Notes under the pieces: model-generated
What the model was told of the DNA's origin: nothing
What the model saw: the letters and a program-made list of their open reading frames with translations, nothing else
Databases searched by the model: none
Assembly (NCBI RefSeq): GCF_025144145.1
Contig: NZ_CP083547.1
Coordinates: 62,001-126,000 of the forward strand
Reading direction: 5' to 3'
DNA length: 64,000 bases
Source: Leisingera sp. M658
GTDB lineage: Bacteria; Pseudomonadota; Alphaproteobacteria; Rhodobacterales; Rhodobacteraceae
Shown here: positions 9,027-15,772 of the stretch, in pieces
Position numbering within the stretch: the first letter of the stretch is position 1
How the letters are laid out: each line of letters starts with the position of its first letter
Position numbers and translations under genes: made by a program

Positions 9027-10090
9027 TCCGCGCAGTTCCGCATGTTGCCGCCATGGCGCCTTATGCGCTGGCTGACTTGGGCGGCGAGGGGACCATCTCC
9101 CTGGCCCAGAACGAAAGCGCCTTTGCTGCCAGCCCGGCGGCGATTGCGGCAGGCAAGGCAGTGCTGGGGCAGATGCCGCTCTATCCGGACCCGGAATGGC
9201 CCGATCTGCGCGCCGCGGCGGCCGAGGTGCACGGGCTGGACCCGGCCAGGGTCCTGTGCGGCGCCGGCTCGATGGAGCTGATCGGCTGCCTGATCCGTGC
9301 CTTTGCCGGGCCGGGCGACCGGGTCTTGGGCACCGATTACGGCTATGCCTTTGTATCCTCCGCCTCGGCCCAAGTGCAGGCGGATTATGTCAAGTCGCGC
9401 GAGCGGGATCTGACGGTTTCGGTGGATGATATTCTGGCCGCGGTCACGCCCAATACCCGCATCGTCTTTGTCTGCAACCCAGGCAATCCAACCGGAACGC
9501 TGGTTCCCAACGGCGAGATCCTGCGTCTGCGCGCGGGCCTGCCTGCGGATGTGCTGCTAGTGGTGGATCAGGCCTATGCCGAGTTTGCCGATGCGGAAAA
9601 CGACCCTGCCGAAATCTTCGCCCTGGCAGAGCGCGGCGATACCGTAGTGCTGCGGACCCTGTCCAAGGCTTATGGCCTGGCAGGCGCCCGGGCCGGTTGG
9701 GGCTATTTTCCGCCTCAGATCGCGGGTGAAGTGCGTAAACTATTGAACCCCAATAATATATCCATTCCATCTCAAGCGATGGCGGCGGCAGCAATGCAAG
9801 ACCAGGCGCATATGCGCGATACGGTGGCCAAAACTGCCGCGATCCGGGATGGCTTTGCCGCGGGCTGCCGTTCGCTGGGGCTGACGGTTCCGCAAAGCCA
9901 CACCAATTTTGTGCTGATGCGCTTTGCCTCGCCCGTGCAAGCACAGGCGGCGGATACGGCGCTGCGGGCGGAAAAGCTGCTGATGCGCGGCATGGGCGGC
10001 TACGGCCTCAGCGATTGCCTGCGCGCCACCATCAGCAGCCAGGACGTGATGGACCGCGCGCTGGCGGTGCTGAAAGGAGTGCTCACATGA
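9023..10090 (+). CDS. PLP-dependent class I/II aminotransferase, HisC-like
   Basis: A 355-residue fold-type I aminotransferase most like histidinol-phosphate aminotransferases. It has the NESAF substrate-loop motif near residue 29, CNPGNPTGTL near 151 (Asn contacting PLP), VDQAYAEF near 180 and the Schiff-base motif TLSKAYGLAGARAGW with Lys near 215. It lies third in the hydantoinase operon, linked by ATGA overlaps on both sides, and is far from any other his biosynthesis gene. It therefore probably transaminates an amino acid released by, or related to, the hydantoinase reaction. That role is inferred from position; a true HisC activity cannot be excluded. Confidence 0.88.
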   Translation: MIRAVPHVAAMAPYALADLGGEGTISLAQNESAFAASPAAIAAGKAVLGQMPLYPDPEWPDLRAAAAEVHGLDPARVLCGAGSMELIGCLIRAFAGPGDRVLGTDYGYAFVSSASAQVQADYVKSRERDLTVSVDDILAAVTPNTRIVFVCNPGNPTGTLVPNGEILRLRAGLPADVLLVVDQAYAEFADAENDPAEIFALAERGDTVVLRTLSKAYGLAGARAGWGYFPPQIAGEVRKLLNPNNISIPSQAMAAAAMQDQAHMRDTVAKTAAIRDGFAAGCRSLGLTVPQSHTNFVLMRFASPVQAQAADTALRAEKLLMRGMGGYGLSDCLRATISSQDVMDRALAVLKGVLT

Positions 10091-10827
10091 ATCATGAAAC
10101 CCGCACCCGCGCGAAAATCGGCGTGCTGGTGCCCTACACCAACACCAACCTGGAACCGGACATGATGCTGATGCGGGCACCCGGTACCACGGTGCACTTT
10201 CAGCGCTTGGGAGGTTATGACGTGGACGAGATCCCGGGTTCTGGCCAGATGGCGGGGCTTGGCGTCTCCGACATCAGCCATGATCTCAGGATGATCTCGG
10301 GCGTGCGTCCCGATGTGGTGCTTTACGGCTGCACCTCAGCAACGCTGACCCATGGGCCGGGGTTTGATGAAACGCTGGCGGCGCGGATCAAGGCAAGCTC
10401 CGGTGCCGTTTCCCTGACCGCCGCGGGGGCGCTAGTGGCGGGGATCCAGGCGCTGGGGGCGGTGAAGGTCGGATTTTCCTCGCCCTACCTCGGCGAGATC
10501 AACAGGCAGGCGATGGGCTTTCTGGCTGCCAGCGGGATCGAAACGGTCAGATGCGCGGATATTGGCCGCGAGCTGGGCAATTACGGCCAGGGTGAGCTGA
10601 CCCCGAAGGAGGTATTTGATCTGGCCTGCCAGGCGGACCACCCGCAGGCGCAGGCCATCGTGCTGAGCTGTACGGACATGCGCGCGGTTGAGGCGGTGGA
10701 GCGGATCGAGGCGCATCTGGGCAAACCGGTTGTCACCTCCAACCAGGCGATGATGTTCTGTCTGATGCGGGAGCTTGGCCTGCCGCGTCACGATGCGCTG
10801 CCTGGGCGGCTGTTTGATCGGCTCTAA
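10087..10827 (+). CDS. Asp/Glu racemase-fold enzyme (maleate isomerase / arylmalonate decarboxylase type)
   Basis: A 246-residue protein of the Asp/Glu racemase superfamily, close to maleate cis-trans isomerase and arylmalonate decarboxylase. The N-terminal IGVLVPYTNTNLEPD is the hallmark of that branch. Two catalytic-type cysteines are visible: YGCTSATL near residue 81 and VLSCTDMRA near 197. I chose the ATG at 10087 because it overlaps the stop of the aminotransferase gene as ATGA, the same coupling seen throughout this operon. Reactions could be C=C isomerisation, racemisation or decarboxylation of a dicarboxylate; sequence alone does not decide. It closes the operon. Confidence 0.88.
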   Translation: MNHETRTRAKIGVLVPYTNTNLEPDMMLMRAPGTTVHFQRLGGYDVDEIPGSGQMAGLGVSDISHDLRMISGVRPDVVLYGCTSATLTHGPGFDETLAARIKASSGAVSLTAAGALVAGIQALGAVKVGFSSPYLGEINRQAMGFLAASGIETVRCADIGRELGNYGQGELTPKEVFDLACQADHPQAQAIVLSCTDMRAVEAVERIEAHLGKPVVTSNQAMMFCLMRELGLPRHDALPGRLFDRL

Positions 10828-10840
10828 ACAGGCGTCTGGT

Positions 10841-10888
10841 TCTTCTTTGCAAAAATACTCCGGGGAGCGCGAGGGGCTGGCCCCTCGC
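10841..10888. terminator. Roseobacter-type intergenic element with terminator hairpin
   Basis: Between convergent genes lies TTTGCAAAAATACTCCGGGG followed by an 8-bp perfect stem (GCGAGGGG / CCCCTCGC) with a CTGG loop. From memory, this phrase recurs after many genes in Rhodobacteraceae genomes. Its position fits a shared bidirectional terminator for the hydantoinase operon and the mttB-like gene. Confidence 0.6.
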
Positions 10889-10898
10889 ATCCATTCCA

Positions 10899-12446
10899 TC
10901 AAGGCTCGCCGGAGCCGATTTCCTCGCGCCGTCTGGCCGCATAGGCGTCCAGTTCCTCGCTGATGGCCGGATCCATCGCCGGTTCCTCGTAATCCCGCAA
11001 CGCCTGCTGCCAGATGCCGGTCGCCCGCTGCAGCGCGTCCTTGGCACCGGCTGCTTCCCAATTCTCGTAGTTCTGCCAGTCCGACAGCATCGGGGTGTAG
11101 AACGCGGTTTCATATCGGGCCATCGTGTGATCGGCACCAAAGAAATGGCCACCGGTCGGGACCGACTGAATGGCGTCAAAGCCCAGCTCATCCGCGTCGA
11201 ATTTCATCGGCTTCAGGAATTCGATCATGTTCTGGATGATCTCCACATCCATGATGAATTTTTCGTACGATGCGGTCAGGCCGCCCTCCAGCCAGCCAGC
11301 CGCGTGGTAGACAATATTGGCACCGCCCAGCACCGCGCCCCAGGTGCCCATCATGGTTTCATAGGCCGCCTGCAGGTCTACCGCGTTGGAGGCATTGGCG
11401 TTCGAGGTCCGGTAGGGGATGCCATAGCGCCGCGCCAGCTGGCCGCCGGCGATATTGGCCTTGGCGTTTTCCGGCGTGCCGAAGGCCGGCGCGCCGGAGC
11501 GCATGTCGACGTTCGAGGTGAAAGAGCCATACATCACCGGCGTACCGGGATTGACCAGCTGGGTCAGCACCACACCGAACAGCGCCTCGGCATTCTGCTG
11601 GGCCAGGGCGGCGGGCAAGGTCACCGGGGTCATGGCGCCCATCAGGGTGAACGGCGTCACCGTCACTGGCTGGCCGAATTCGGCCATGGCAATCAGCCCG
11701 TCGCCCATCGCGTCGTCAAACAGCCGCGGCGAGTTCACCGAGATGATGGTAATCACTCCGGGATCGCCTTTCATCTCTTCGGGCGTCTGGCCGCGGGTGA
11801 TCGCCATCATGTTGATGCCGTCCAGCGCCCGGCCGCGGCCGATGGCGGAACAGTGGAACGATAGGTCGGAATAGGTCAGGTTGGCCAGATAGGTGTCCAG
11901 ATGACGGTTGTTGGCGGGCAGCTCCAGCGGCGCGGTCACCTGGTTGCCGATCAGGTGGATGGCGTTGAAGTGATGCGCCAGTTTGATGAAGTTCTGATAA
12001 TCGGTGAGGTTGCCCGACCGGCGCCCATTGACGCAGTCATGCACATTGGGCGGCCCGGCCACCAGGCCGAAGGTCACGTTGTTGCCGCCCAGGGTGATCT
12101 GCTTGGCCCGGTTGCGTGCGGTCAGGGTGAACTCACGCGGAACTGTTTTCAGCGCCTCTTTGACGATGCTCTCATCCAAGCGGATGGTCTGCGTGTCACG
12201 ATCCACGATGGCGCCGGCACCCTCGAACAGATCCATGACATTGCCGCCCATCACCCTTATGCCTGCCTCTGACAGGATCCGCATCGAGGTGGCGTGCAGC
12301 TGGTCCAGCTGGTCGGGGTTCAGCAGCTCAAACGGCGGATAGGTGTTCTTCACCTGTTGCCACGGCAGCTGTTCGATGCTGCCGCCGGATCGGCTGGATT
12401 TCCCGCGGCGTCCGCCGCCGCGTCTTTCACGTGCCATGTCTTTCAT
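10899..12446 (-). CDS. Trimethylamine methyltransferase family protein (MttB superfamily, non-pyrrolysine)
   Basis: A 515-residue member of the MttB superfamily. These enzymes move a methyl group from a quaternary or tertiary amine to a corrinoid protein. The N-terminus is a basic, low-complexity stretch (GGGRRGK), then an LLNPDQLDQLHATSMRIL opening typical of the family. The open frame has no internal amber codon, so this is a non-Pyl member, the kind that includes glycine betaine and proline betaine methyltransferases. No corrinoid protein or reactivase is in the window. It is followed 21 bases upstream in its transcript by the MmgE/PrpD gene, and dimethylglycine dehydrogenase lies 3.3 kb away. 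The substrate is inferred as a betaine-like amine. Confidence 0.88.
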   Translation of the reverse strand: MKDMARERRGGGRRGKSSRSGGSIEQLPWQQVKNTYPPFELLNPDQLDQLHATSMRILSEAGIRVMGGNVMDLFEGAGAIVDRDTQTIRLDESIVKEALKTVPREFTLTARNRAKQITLGGNNVTFGLVAGPPNVHDCVNGRRSGNLTDYQNFIKLAHHFNAIHLIGNQVTAPLELPANNRHLDTYLANLTYSDLSFHCSAIGRGRALDGINMMAITRGQTPEEMKGDPGVITIISVNSPRLFDDAMGDGLIAMAEFGQPVTVTPFTLMGAMTPVTLPAALAQQNAEALFGVVLTQLVNPGTPVMYGSFTSNVDMRSGAPAFGTPENAKANIAGGQLARRYGIPYRTSNANASNAVDLQAAYETMMGTWGAVLGGANIVYHAAGWLEGGLTASYEKFIMDVEIIQNMIEFLKPMKFDADELGFDAIQSVPTGGHFFGADHTMARYETAFYTPMLSDWQNYENWEAAGAKDALQRATGIWQQALRDYEEPAMDPAISEELDAYAARRREEIGSGEP

Positions 12447-12467
12447 CTTTCTGGTCAGTTTGCAGGC

Positions 12468-13820
12468 TTAGGTTTCCGGGGCATCGTAGATCAGACGGCC
12501 CAGATCGGAGAATTTGCTGCCGTCGCTGGTGAACCCCAGCACCGCATCGCGGATGCCGCTGGCGCGGGCCTCTCCCAGCACGGGGGCGGCAAATTCCATG
12601 AATTTGCGCACCACATCCGCCTGCGAGAAAGGCGCCTCAGGGCCGCCGCGGGCATGCACGTCGCCGCTCTCGATCACCCGCCCGTCGGTCAGCGTCACCA
12701 CCACATCGGCAACCCGGCAAACCGGGAAGCGCACCGAATGGCGCGCGGCCTCGGCGACCGAGATCCGCTGGTGGATCGAGGCCACCAGCGGATCTGCAAG
12801 CCCCTCGCCGGTAATATGTTCAACCCCGATCCGGCCATAGGCGGCCTGGGTTGCGACGGCAAAGCCCAGCGAATACTGCGCCTGGCTGGTGGTCGACGGG
12901 ATGCCCGGATAAAGGCAGGCGCTTTCGTGAAAGGTGTTGATGCGGATCCTGGCGATCTGTTCATGGGTCAGGCCGTGCTCCAGCATTACCTGGCGCAGCG
13001 CGTCGATCGGCGCATGGGCCCAGCGGCAGATCGGGTAGGGCTTCACGTACTGATGCTCCATCTGCCAGAAGCTGCCAATGTCCTGCCAGTATTCCGCAAC
13101 CCGGTCTTCCTCGAGGGTGATCGCGGGCGCGCCGGTAAAGCCTTTTTCGGCCAGGATCGCCGAAGACATGCCGACCATCGCGCCCCAGCCCGAGCCGTCA
13201 TGCAGCATCGAAGGGTTGGCGATTTCGCGCATCATCTGGCTGCGCGGGCCGTGGAATTCGGCAATCCCCAGCGCCTCGCGCAGCTGGGTGCGGCTGAGGC
13301 CGCGCATCCGGGCTGCCATTGCGGCAACCCCCAGGGCGTTCCAGGCACCCGAGGTGTGATAGTCGCTGACGGTATTGTGCAGCGACAGCGCCGCGCGGCC
13401 CGCCAGTTCATAACCCAGTGTGGTGATCGCCAGCGCCTCCGGCCCCGAGAAATCCGGCACGGTTTCCGCCAGCGCCGCAATTGCCGGGATCACCACCACA
13501 CCGATATGGCCCTTGGTCGGGTAATAGCCGTCATGGCCGTCCAGGTTATCGGTGGCGGTGGCGGCGGCATAGGCGGCACCTGCGACGCTTACCCTGCGGC
13601 CGTCGAACAACATGCGCGCAGCCAATCCCGGCTCGCCGGAGCCATAAAGCGCCACGGCGGTTTCGCGGGCGATGCGGCCGGCCTCCATCGGGGTGGCGCC
13701 GATGGTGATGCCCAAGGTGTCGAGGAACATCAGTGCTGCCGCCTCGCGGGTGCTGTCCGGCAGGGCGGCGGGGGTGAGGCCGAAGGTGAAGTCGGCGGCG
13801 CGGTCGAAAGTGGCGGTCAT
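12468..13820 (-). CDS. MmgE/PrpD family protein (2-methylcitrate dehydratase-like)
   Basis: A 450-residue MmgE/PrpD protein. The family includes 2-methylcitrate dehydratase, cis-aconitate decarboxylase and iminodisuccinate epimerase/lyase-like enzymes. Characteristic stretches are AALMFLDTLGITIGA near residue 27, NLDGHDGYYPTKGHIG near 93 (with the conserved Asp-Gly-His region) and VKPYPICRWAHAPIDAL near 262. It is the first gene of the minus-strand pair with the mttB-like gene and is divergent from a LysR regulator, its probable controller. There is no prpB or prpC nearby, so a methylcitrate-cycle role is unlikely; it probably acts on a dicarboxylate or hydroxyacid of the local pathway. Confidence 0.88.
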   Translation of the reverse strand: MTATFDRAADFTFGLTPAALPDSTREAAALMFLDTLGITIGATPMEAGRIARETAVALYGSGEPGLAARMLFDGRRVSVAGAAYAAATATDNLDGHDGYYPTKGHIGVVVIPAIAALAETVPDFSGPEALAITTLGYELAGRAALSLHNTVSDYHTSGAWNALGVAAMAARMRGLSRTQLREALGIAEFHGPRSQMMREIANPSMLHDGSGWGAMVGMSSAILAEKGFTGAPAITLEEDRVAEYWQDIGSFWQMEHQYVKPYPICRWAHAPIDALRQVMLEHGLTHEQIARIRINTFHESACLYPGIPSTTSQAQYSLGFAVATQAAYGRIGVEHITGEGLADPLVASIHQRISVAEAARHSVRFPVCRVADVVVTLTDGRVIESGDVHARGGPEAPFSQADVVRKFMEFAAPVLGEARASGIRDAVLGFTSDGSKFSDLGRLIYDAPET

Positions 13821-13911
13821 GGCGGATCTCTCGCAGGGGCGGTTTCCGCGTCAGGCTAGGGTGTCCTGGGTCCGGTGACCCGCAAATAAACCGGGGTCAT
13901 AGGGATGGGTT

Positions 13912-13923
13912 ATTTCGTGAAAT
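13912..13923. promoter_or_regulatory. Candidate LysR operator palindrome
   Basis: ATTTC-GT-GAAAT is a perfect 12-base palindrome in the 210-base gap between the divergent prpD-like and lysR genes. LysR proteins typically bind such interrupted dyads (T-N11-A) in the divergent region. Assignment is by position and symmetry only. Confidence 0.4.
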
Positions 13924-14030
13924 GCGTGCTAGACGTCGTTTTTTGACCATTTCGGACCGCTAACCCTTGGGAATTGCGGCGCATTCCAAAGCATGTGAAC
14001 ATGGCCCCGAAACCGCCAGCGGACCGCCTG

Positions 14031-14918
14031 ATGAAGAATCTCCCCCACCTGACTTTCCTGCGCTCGTTTGAGGCCGCCGCCCGCTATCTTAGCTTCACTT
14101 CGGCGGCGGATGAGCTGAACTGCACCCAGTCGGCGGTGTCGAACCACGTGCGCAGCCTGGAGGAATTCATCGGCCGGCCGCTGTTCGTGCGGCATCCACG
14201 GTCCTTGTCGCTGACGGATGTGGGCGAGGCCTATCTGCCCTCGGTCCGTCATGCGCTGCAGGAGATCGACAGTGCCACCCAGCTGCTGATCTCGCAAAGC
14301 CACAAGCGGGAAGTGGTGATTTCCTGCCCGGTCAGCCTGGCAGAGAAATGGCTGATCGACGTGATCGGGGATTTCACCAAGGTGCATCCCGATATCGACC
14401 TGACCATTCACAGCACCATCTGGGTGGATGTGGAGACCAACGTTTCGGATATTTCGATCACCATCAACCATGTCGATGATGTGATGGGGCCGGCGGTCAA
14501 ACTGTGGGATGAAAAACTGGCGCTTGTCTGCTCGCCGGATTTCCGGGTGAGCGGCGCAGCGCTGAGCAGGCCGGAGCAGCTGATGGAGGCCAAGCTGATC
14601 CACATTCTGGGCCGCCCGATTTATTGGGAGAAAATCGCCAAGCATTATGGGCTGTCCGGGATTGAACTGAGGGGCGGCTTGCAGACCAACTCCTCCAATA
14701 TGGGGCTGGAGTTCGCGGTCAACGCGCTGGGGTGCGTGGTGCTGCCGAAATCCCTGGTGCGCTCGCATGTGGAGGCCGGGCGGCTGGTGGCGCCTTTCGC
14801 CTTTGATCTCGACTGCCCGTGGACCTATTTCGCCACCTTCAAGGACAAGGCGGCGACGCCTTCGGTCAAGCATTTCAAGACCTGGCTGCTGAAGGCCGCG
14901 GCGGGGATGGAGCTGTAG
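14031..14918 (+). CDS. LysR-family transcriptional regulator (GcvA-like)
   Basis: A 295-residue LysR protein. The N-terminal winged helix-turn-helix is clear (RSFEAAARYLSFTSAADELN through SAVSNHVRSLEEFIGRPLF), followed by a substrate-binding-type effector domain. I chose the ATG at 14031 because it gives MKNLPHLTFLRSFEAAARY, which matches the start of the similar LysR at 38935-39825 (MTNLPHVTWLKAFEAAAR). An in-frame ATG at 14001 and a TTG at 13974 are possible but would add a non-conserved leader. It is divergent from the MmgE/PrpD-MttB pair and probably regulates it. The inducer is unknown. Confidence 0.9.
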   Translation: MKNLPHLTFLRSFEAAARYLSFTSAADELNCTQSAVSNHVRSLEEFIGRPLFVRHPRSLSLTDVGEAYLPSVRHALQEIDSATQLLISQSHKREVVISCPVSLAEKWLIDVIGDFTKVHPDIDLTIHSTIWVDVETNVSDISITINHVDDVMGPAVKLWDEKLALVCSPDFRVSGAALSRPEQLMEAKLIHILGRPIYWEKIAKHYGLSGIELRGGLQTNSSNMGLEFAVNALGCVVLPKSLVRSHVEAGRLVAPFAFDLDCPWTYFATFKDKAATPSVKHFKTWLLKAAAGMEL

Positions 14919-14963
14919 CTTTAGCGCTGTCTGCAGACGGCATTGAAATTTGGCGGCATTCGC

Positions 14964-14985
14964 CGTATATACGGGTATATATACG
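14964..14985. promoter_or_regulatory. Operator-like inverted repeat before the toxin-antitoxin pair
   Basis: CGTATATA and TATATACG are perfect inverted arms separated by six bases, ending 12 bases before the antitoxin ATG and just ahead of its GAGG ribosome binding site. AbrB/MazE-type antitoxins repress their own operon by binding such TA-rich dyads overlapping the promoter. Confidence 0.6.
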
Positions 14986-14997
14986 CGAGGCCTGCCA

Positions 14998-15222
14998 ATG
15001 ATTGAGACCAAGATCAGAAAAGTCGGAAACTCTGCCGTCATCACGCTGACGACGGAGATGCTGACGATGCTGGACGCCAAGGAAGGCGACACGCTGTTTG
15101 TGGTGCGCGGCGATGATGGCAGCCTGCGGGTGATGACGCATGATCCCTCGGTGGCCGAGGCGCTGGCCGCGGCTGAAATCGTGATGGACGAGAACCGGGA
15201 TCTGCTTCAGGCCCTGGCGTGA
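14998..15222 (+). CDS. AbrB/MazE-type antitoxin (Phd/Doc-like module)
   Basis: A 74-residue swapped-hairpin AbrB/MazE DNA-binding protein. The N-terminal motif ETKIRKVGNSAVITLTTEML is classic for the fold, and the acidic C-terminal tail (MDENRDLLQALA) is the usual toxin-wrapping segment. The start at 14998 follows GAGG by 7 bases; upstream in-frame codons run through the operator. Its stop overlaps the GTG start of the Doc toxin, giving 1:1 coupled translation. It should neutralise the toxin and autorepress the operon from the palindrome at 14964-14985. Confidence 0.9.
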   Translation: MIETKIRKVGNSAVITLTTEMLTMLDAKEGDTLFVVRGDDGSLRVMTHDPSVAEALAAAEIVMDENRDLLQALA

Positions 15223-15605
15223 GCAGATACAAATGGGTGCCGCTGGCGGCAGTTGTTGTTTTCCATGACCGGCAGATCGCCCGCCATGGCGGCGCTGCGG
15301 GGATGCGCGACAAGGCACTGCTCGAGATGGGCTGTGCGCGGGCGATGAACCTGGCTGCCTATTCGGATGCTGGTATGGCCGAGGTTGCTGCGGCCTATGC
15401 GTTCGGGATCGCCAAGGCGCATGCCTTCGTCGATGGCAACAAGCGCACGGCCTTTGTGACGGCAGTGACCTTTCTGCGCCTCAATGGCTACCAGTTCCGC
15501 CCGGACCCGGTAGAGGGCGTCCGTATGATGGAGGACCTCGCCACGGGGGATGTGGATGAGGCTGCATTTGCAGAGTGGCTGACGGCTGGGATGCAGCCGA
15601 TTTAG
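15219..15605 (+). CDS. doc: Doc-type Fic-domain toxin
   Basis: A 128-residue death-on-curing toxin. The Fic active-site motif HAFVDGNKRTAF is present at about residues 68-79, matching the Doc consensus HxFx(D/N)xNKR. Doc proteins phosphorylate elongation factor Tu and stop translation. The GTG start overlaps the antitoxin stop (GTGA). The catalytic His, Asn, Lys and Arg are all intact, so the module looks functional. Pairing Doc with an AbrB-fold rather than a Phd-fold antitoxin is a known variation. It may be a chromosomal addiction remnant; no other mobile gene touches it directly. Confidence 0.93.
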   Translation: MSRYKWVPLAAVVVFHDRQIARHGGAAGMRDKALLEMGCARAMNLAAYSDAGMAEVAAAYAFGIAKAHAFVDGNKRTAFVTAVTFLRLNGYQFRPDPVEGVRMMEDLATGDVDEAAFAEWLTAGMQPI

Positions 15606-15635
15606 CTGAACTCGCGGGTTCCTTGCAACAATGTC

Positions 15636-15715
15636 CCGCCCGGCTGGAAGCCGGGCAGCGCCCGTCCGCCCCCATGGGCGGGCGCTTCGCTTCCGCCCGC
15701 GGACAGGCACTGCCC
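15636..15715. repeat. Structured intergenic repeat, copy A
   Basis: A short stem (CCCGGCT / AGCCGGG), the spacer GCAGCGCCCGTCC, a GCCC/GGGC stem and then CGCTTCGCTTCCGCCCGCGGACAGG form a nested hairpin about 80 bases long. Near-identical sequence recurs at 37554-37661, and a diverged copy lies at 29161-29244. All three follow the end of a gene. Confidence 0.75.
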
Positions 15716-15730
15716 TTCTCGATTCATTTC

Positions 15731-15752
15731 GGGCCGCCACTTTAGGCGGCCC
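15731..15752. terminator. Bidirectional hairpin between convergent genes
   Basis: A perfect 8-bp GC stem (GGGCCGCC / GGCGGCCC) with a 6-base loop, between the ends of the toxin gene and the convergent dimethylglycine dehydrogenase gene. No long T-run is present on either side. Confidence 0.5.
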
Positions 15753-15772
15753 GCTGCCTTATTGGGTTGACC

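Noticed and set aside
9023-10090. Assignment of the aminotransferase as histidine biosynthesis hisC
   Set aside because: It is embedded in the hydantoinase operon with translational coupling and has no other his gene around it, so only HisC-like is justified.
12294-13859. A 521-codon plus-strand open frame over the MmgE/PrpD gene
   Set aside because: It is antisense to a clear family protein, is His/Arg-rich, and is a product of the high GC content.
14964-14985. Reading TA-rich repeats as a CRISPR or tandem repeat
   Set aside because: There is a single inverted pair at a promoter; no spaced direct repeats of CRISPR type were seen anywhere in the window.
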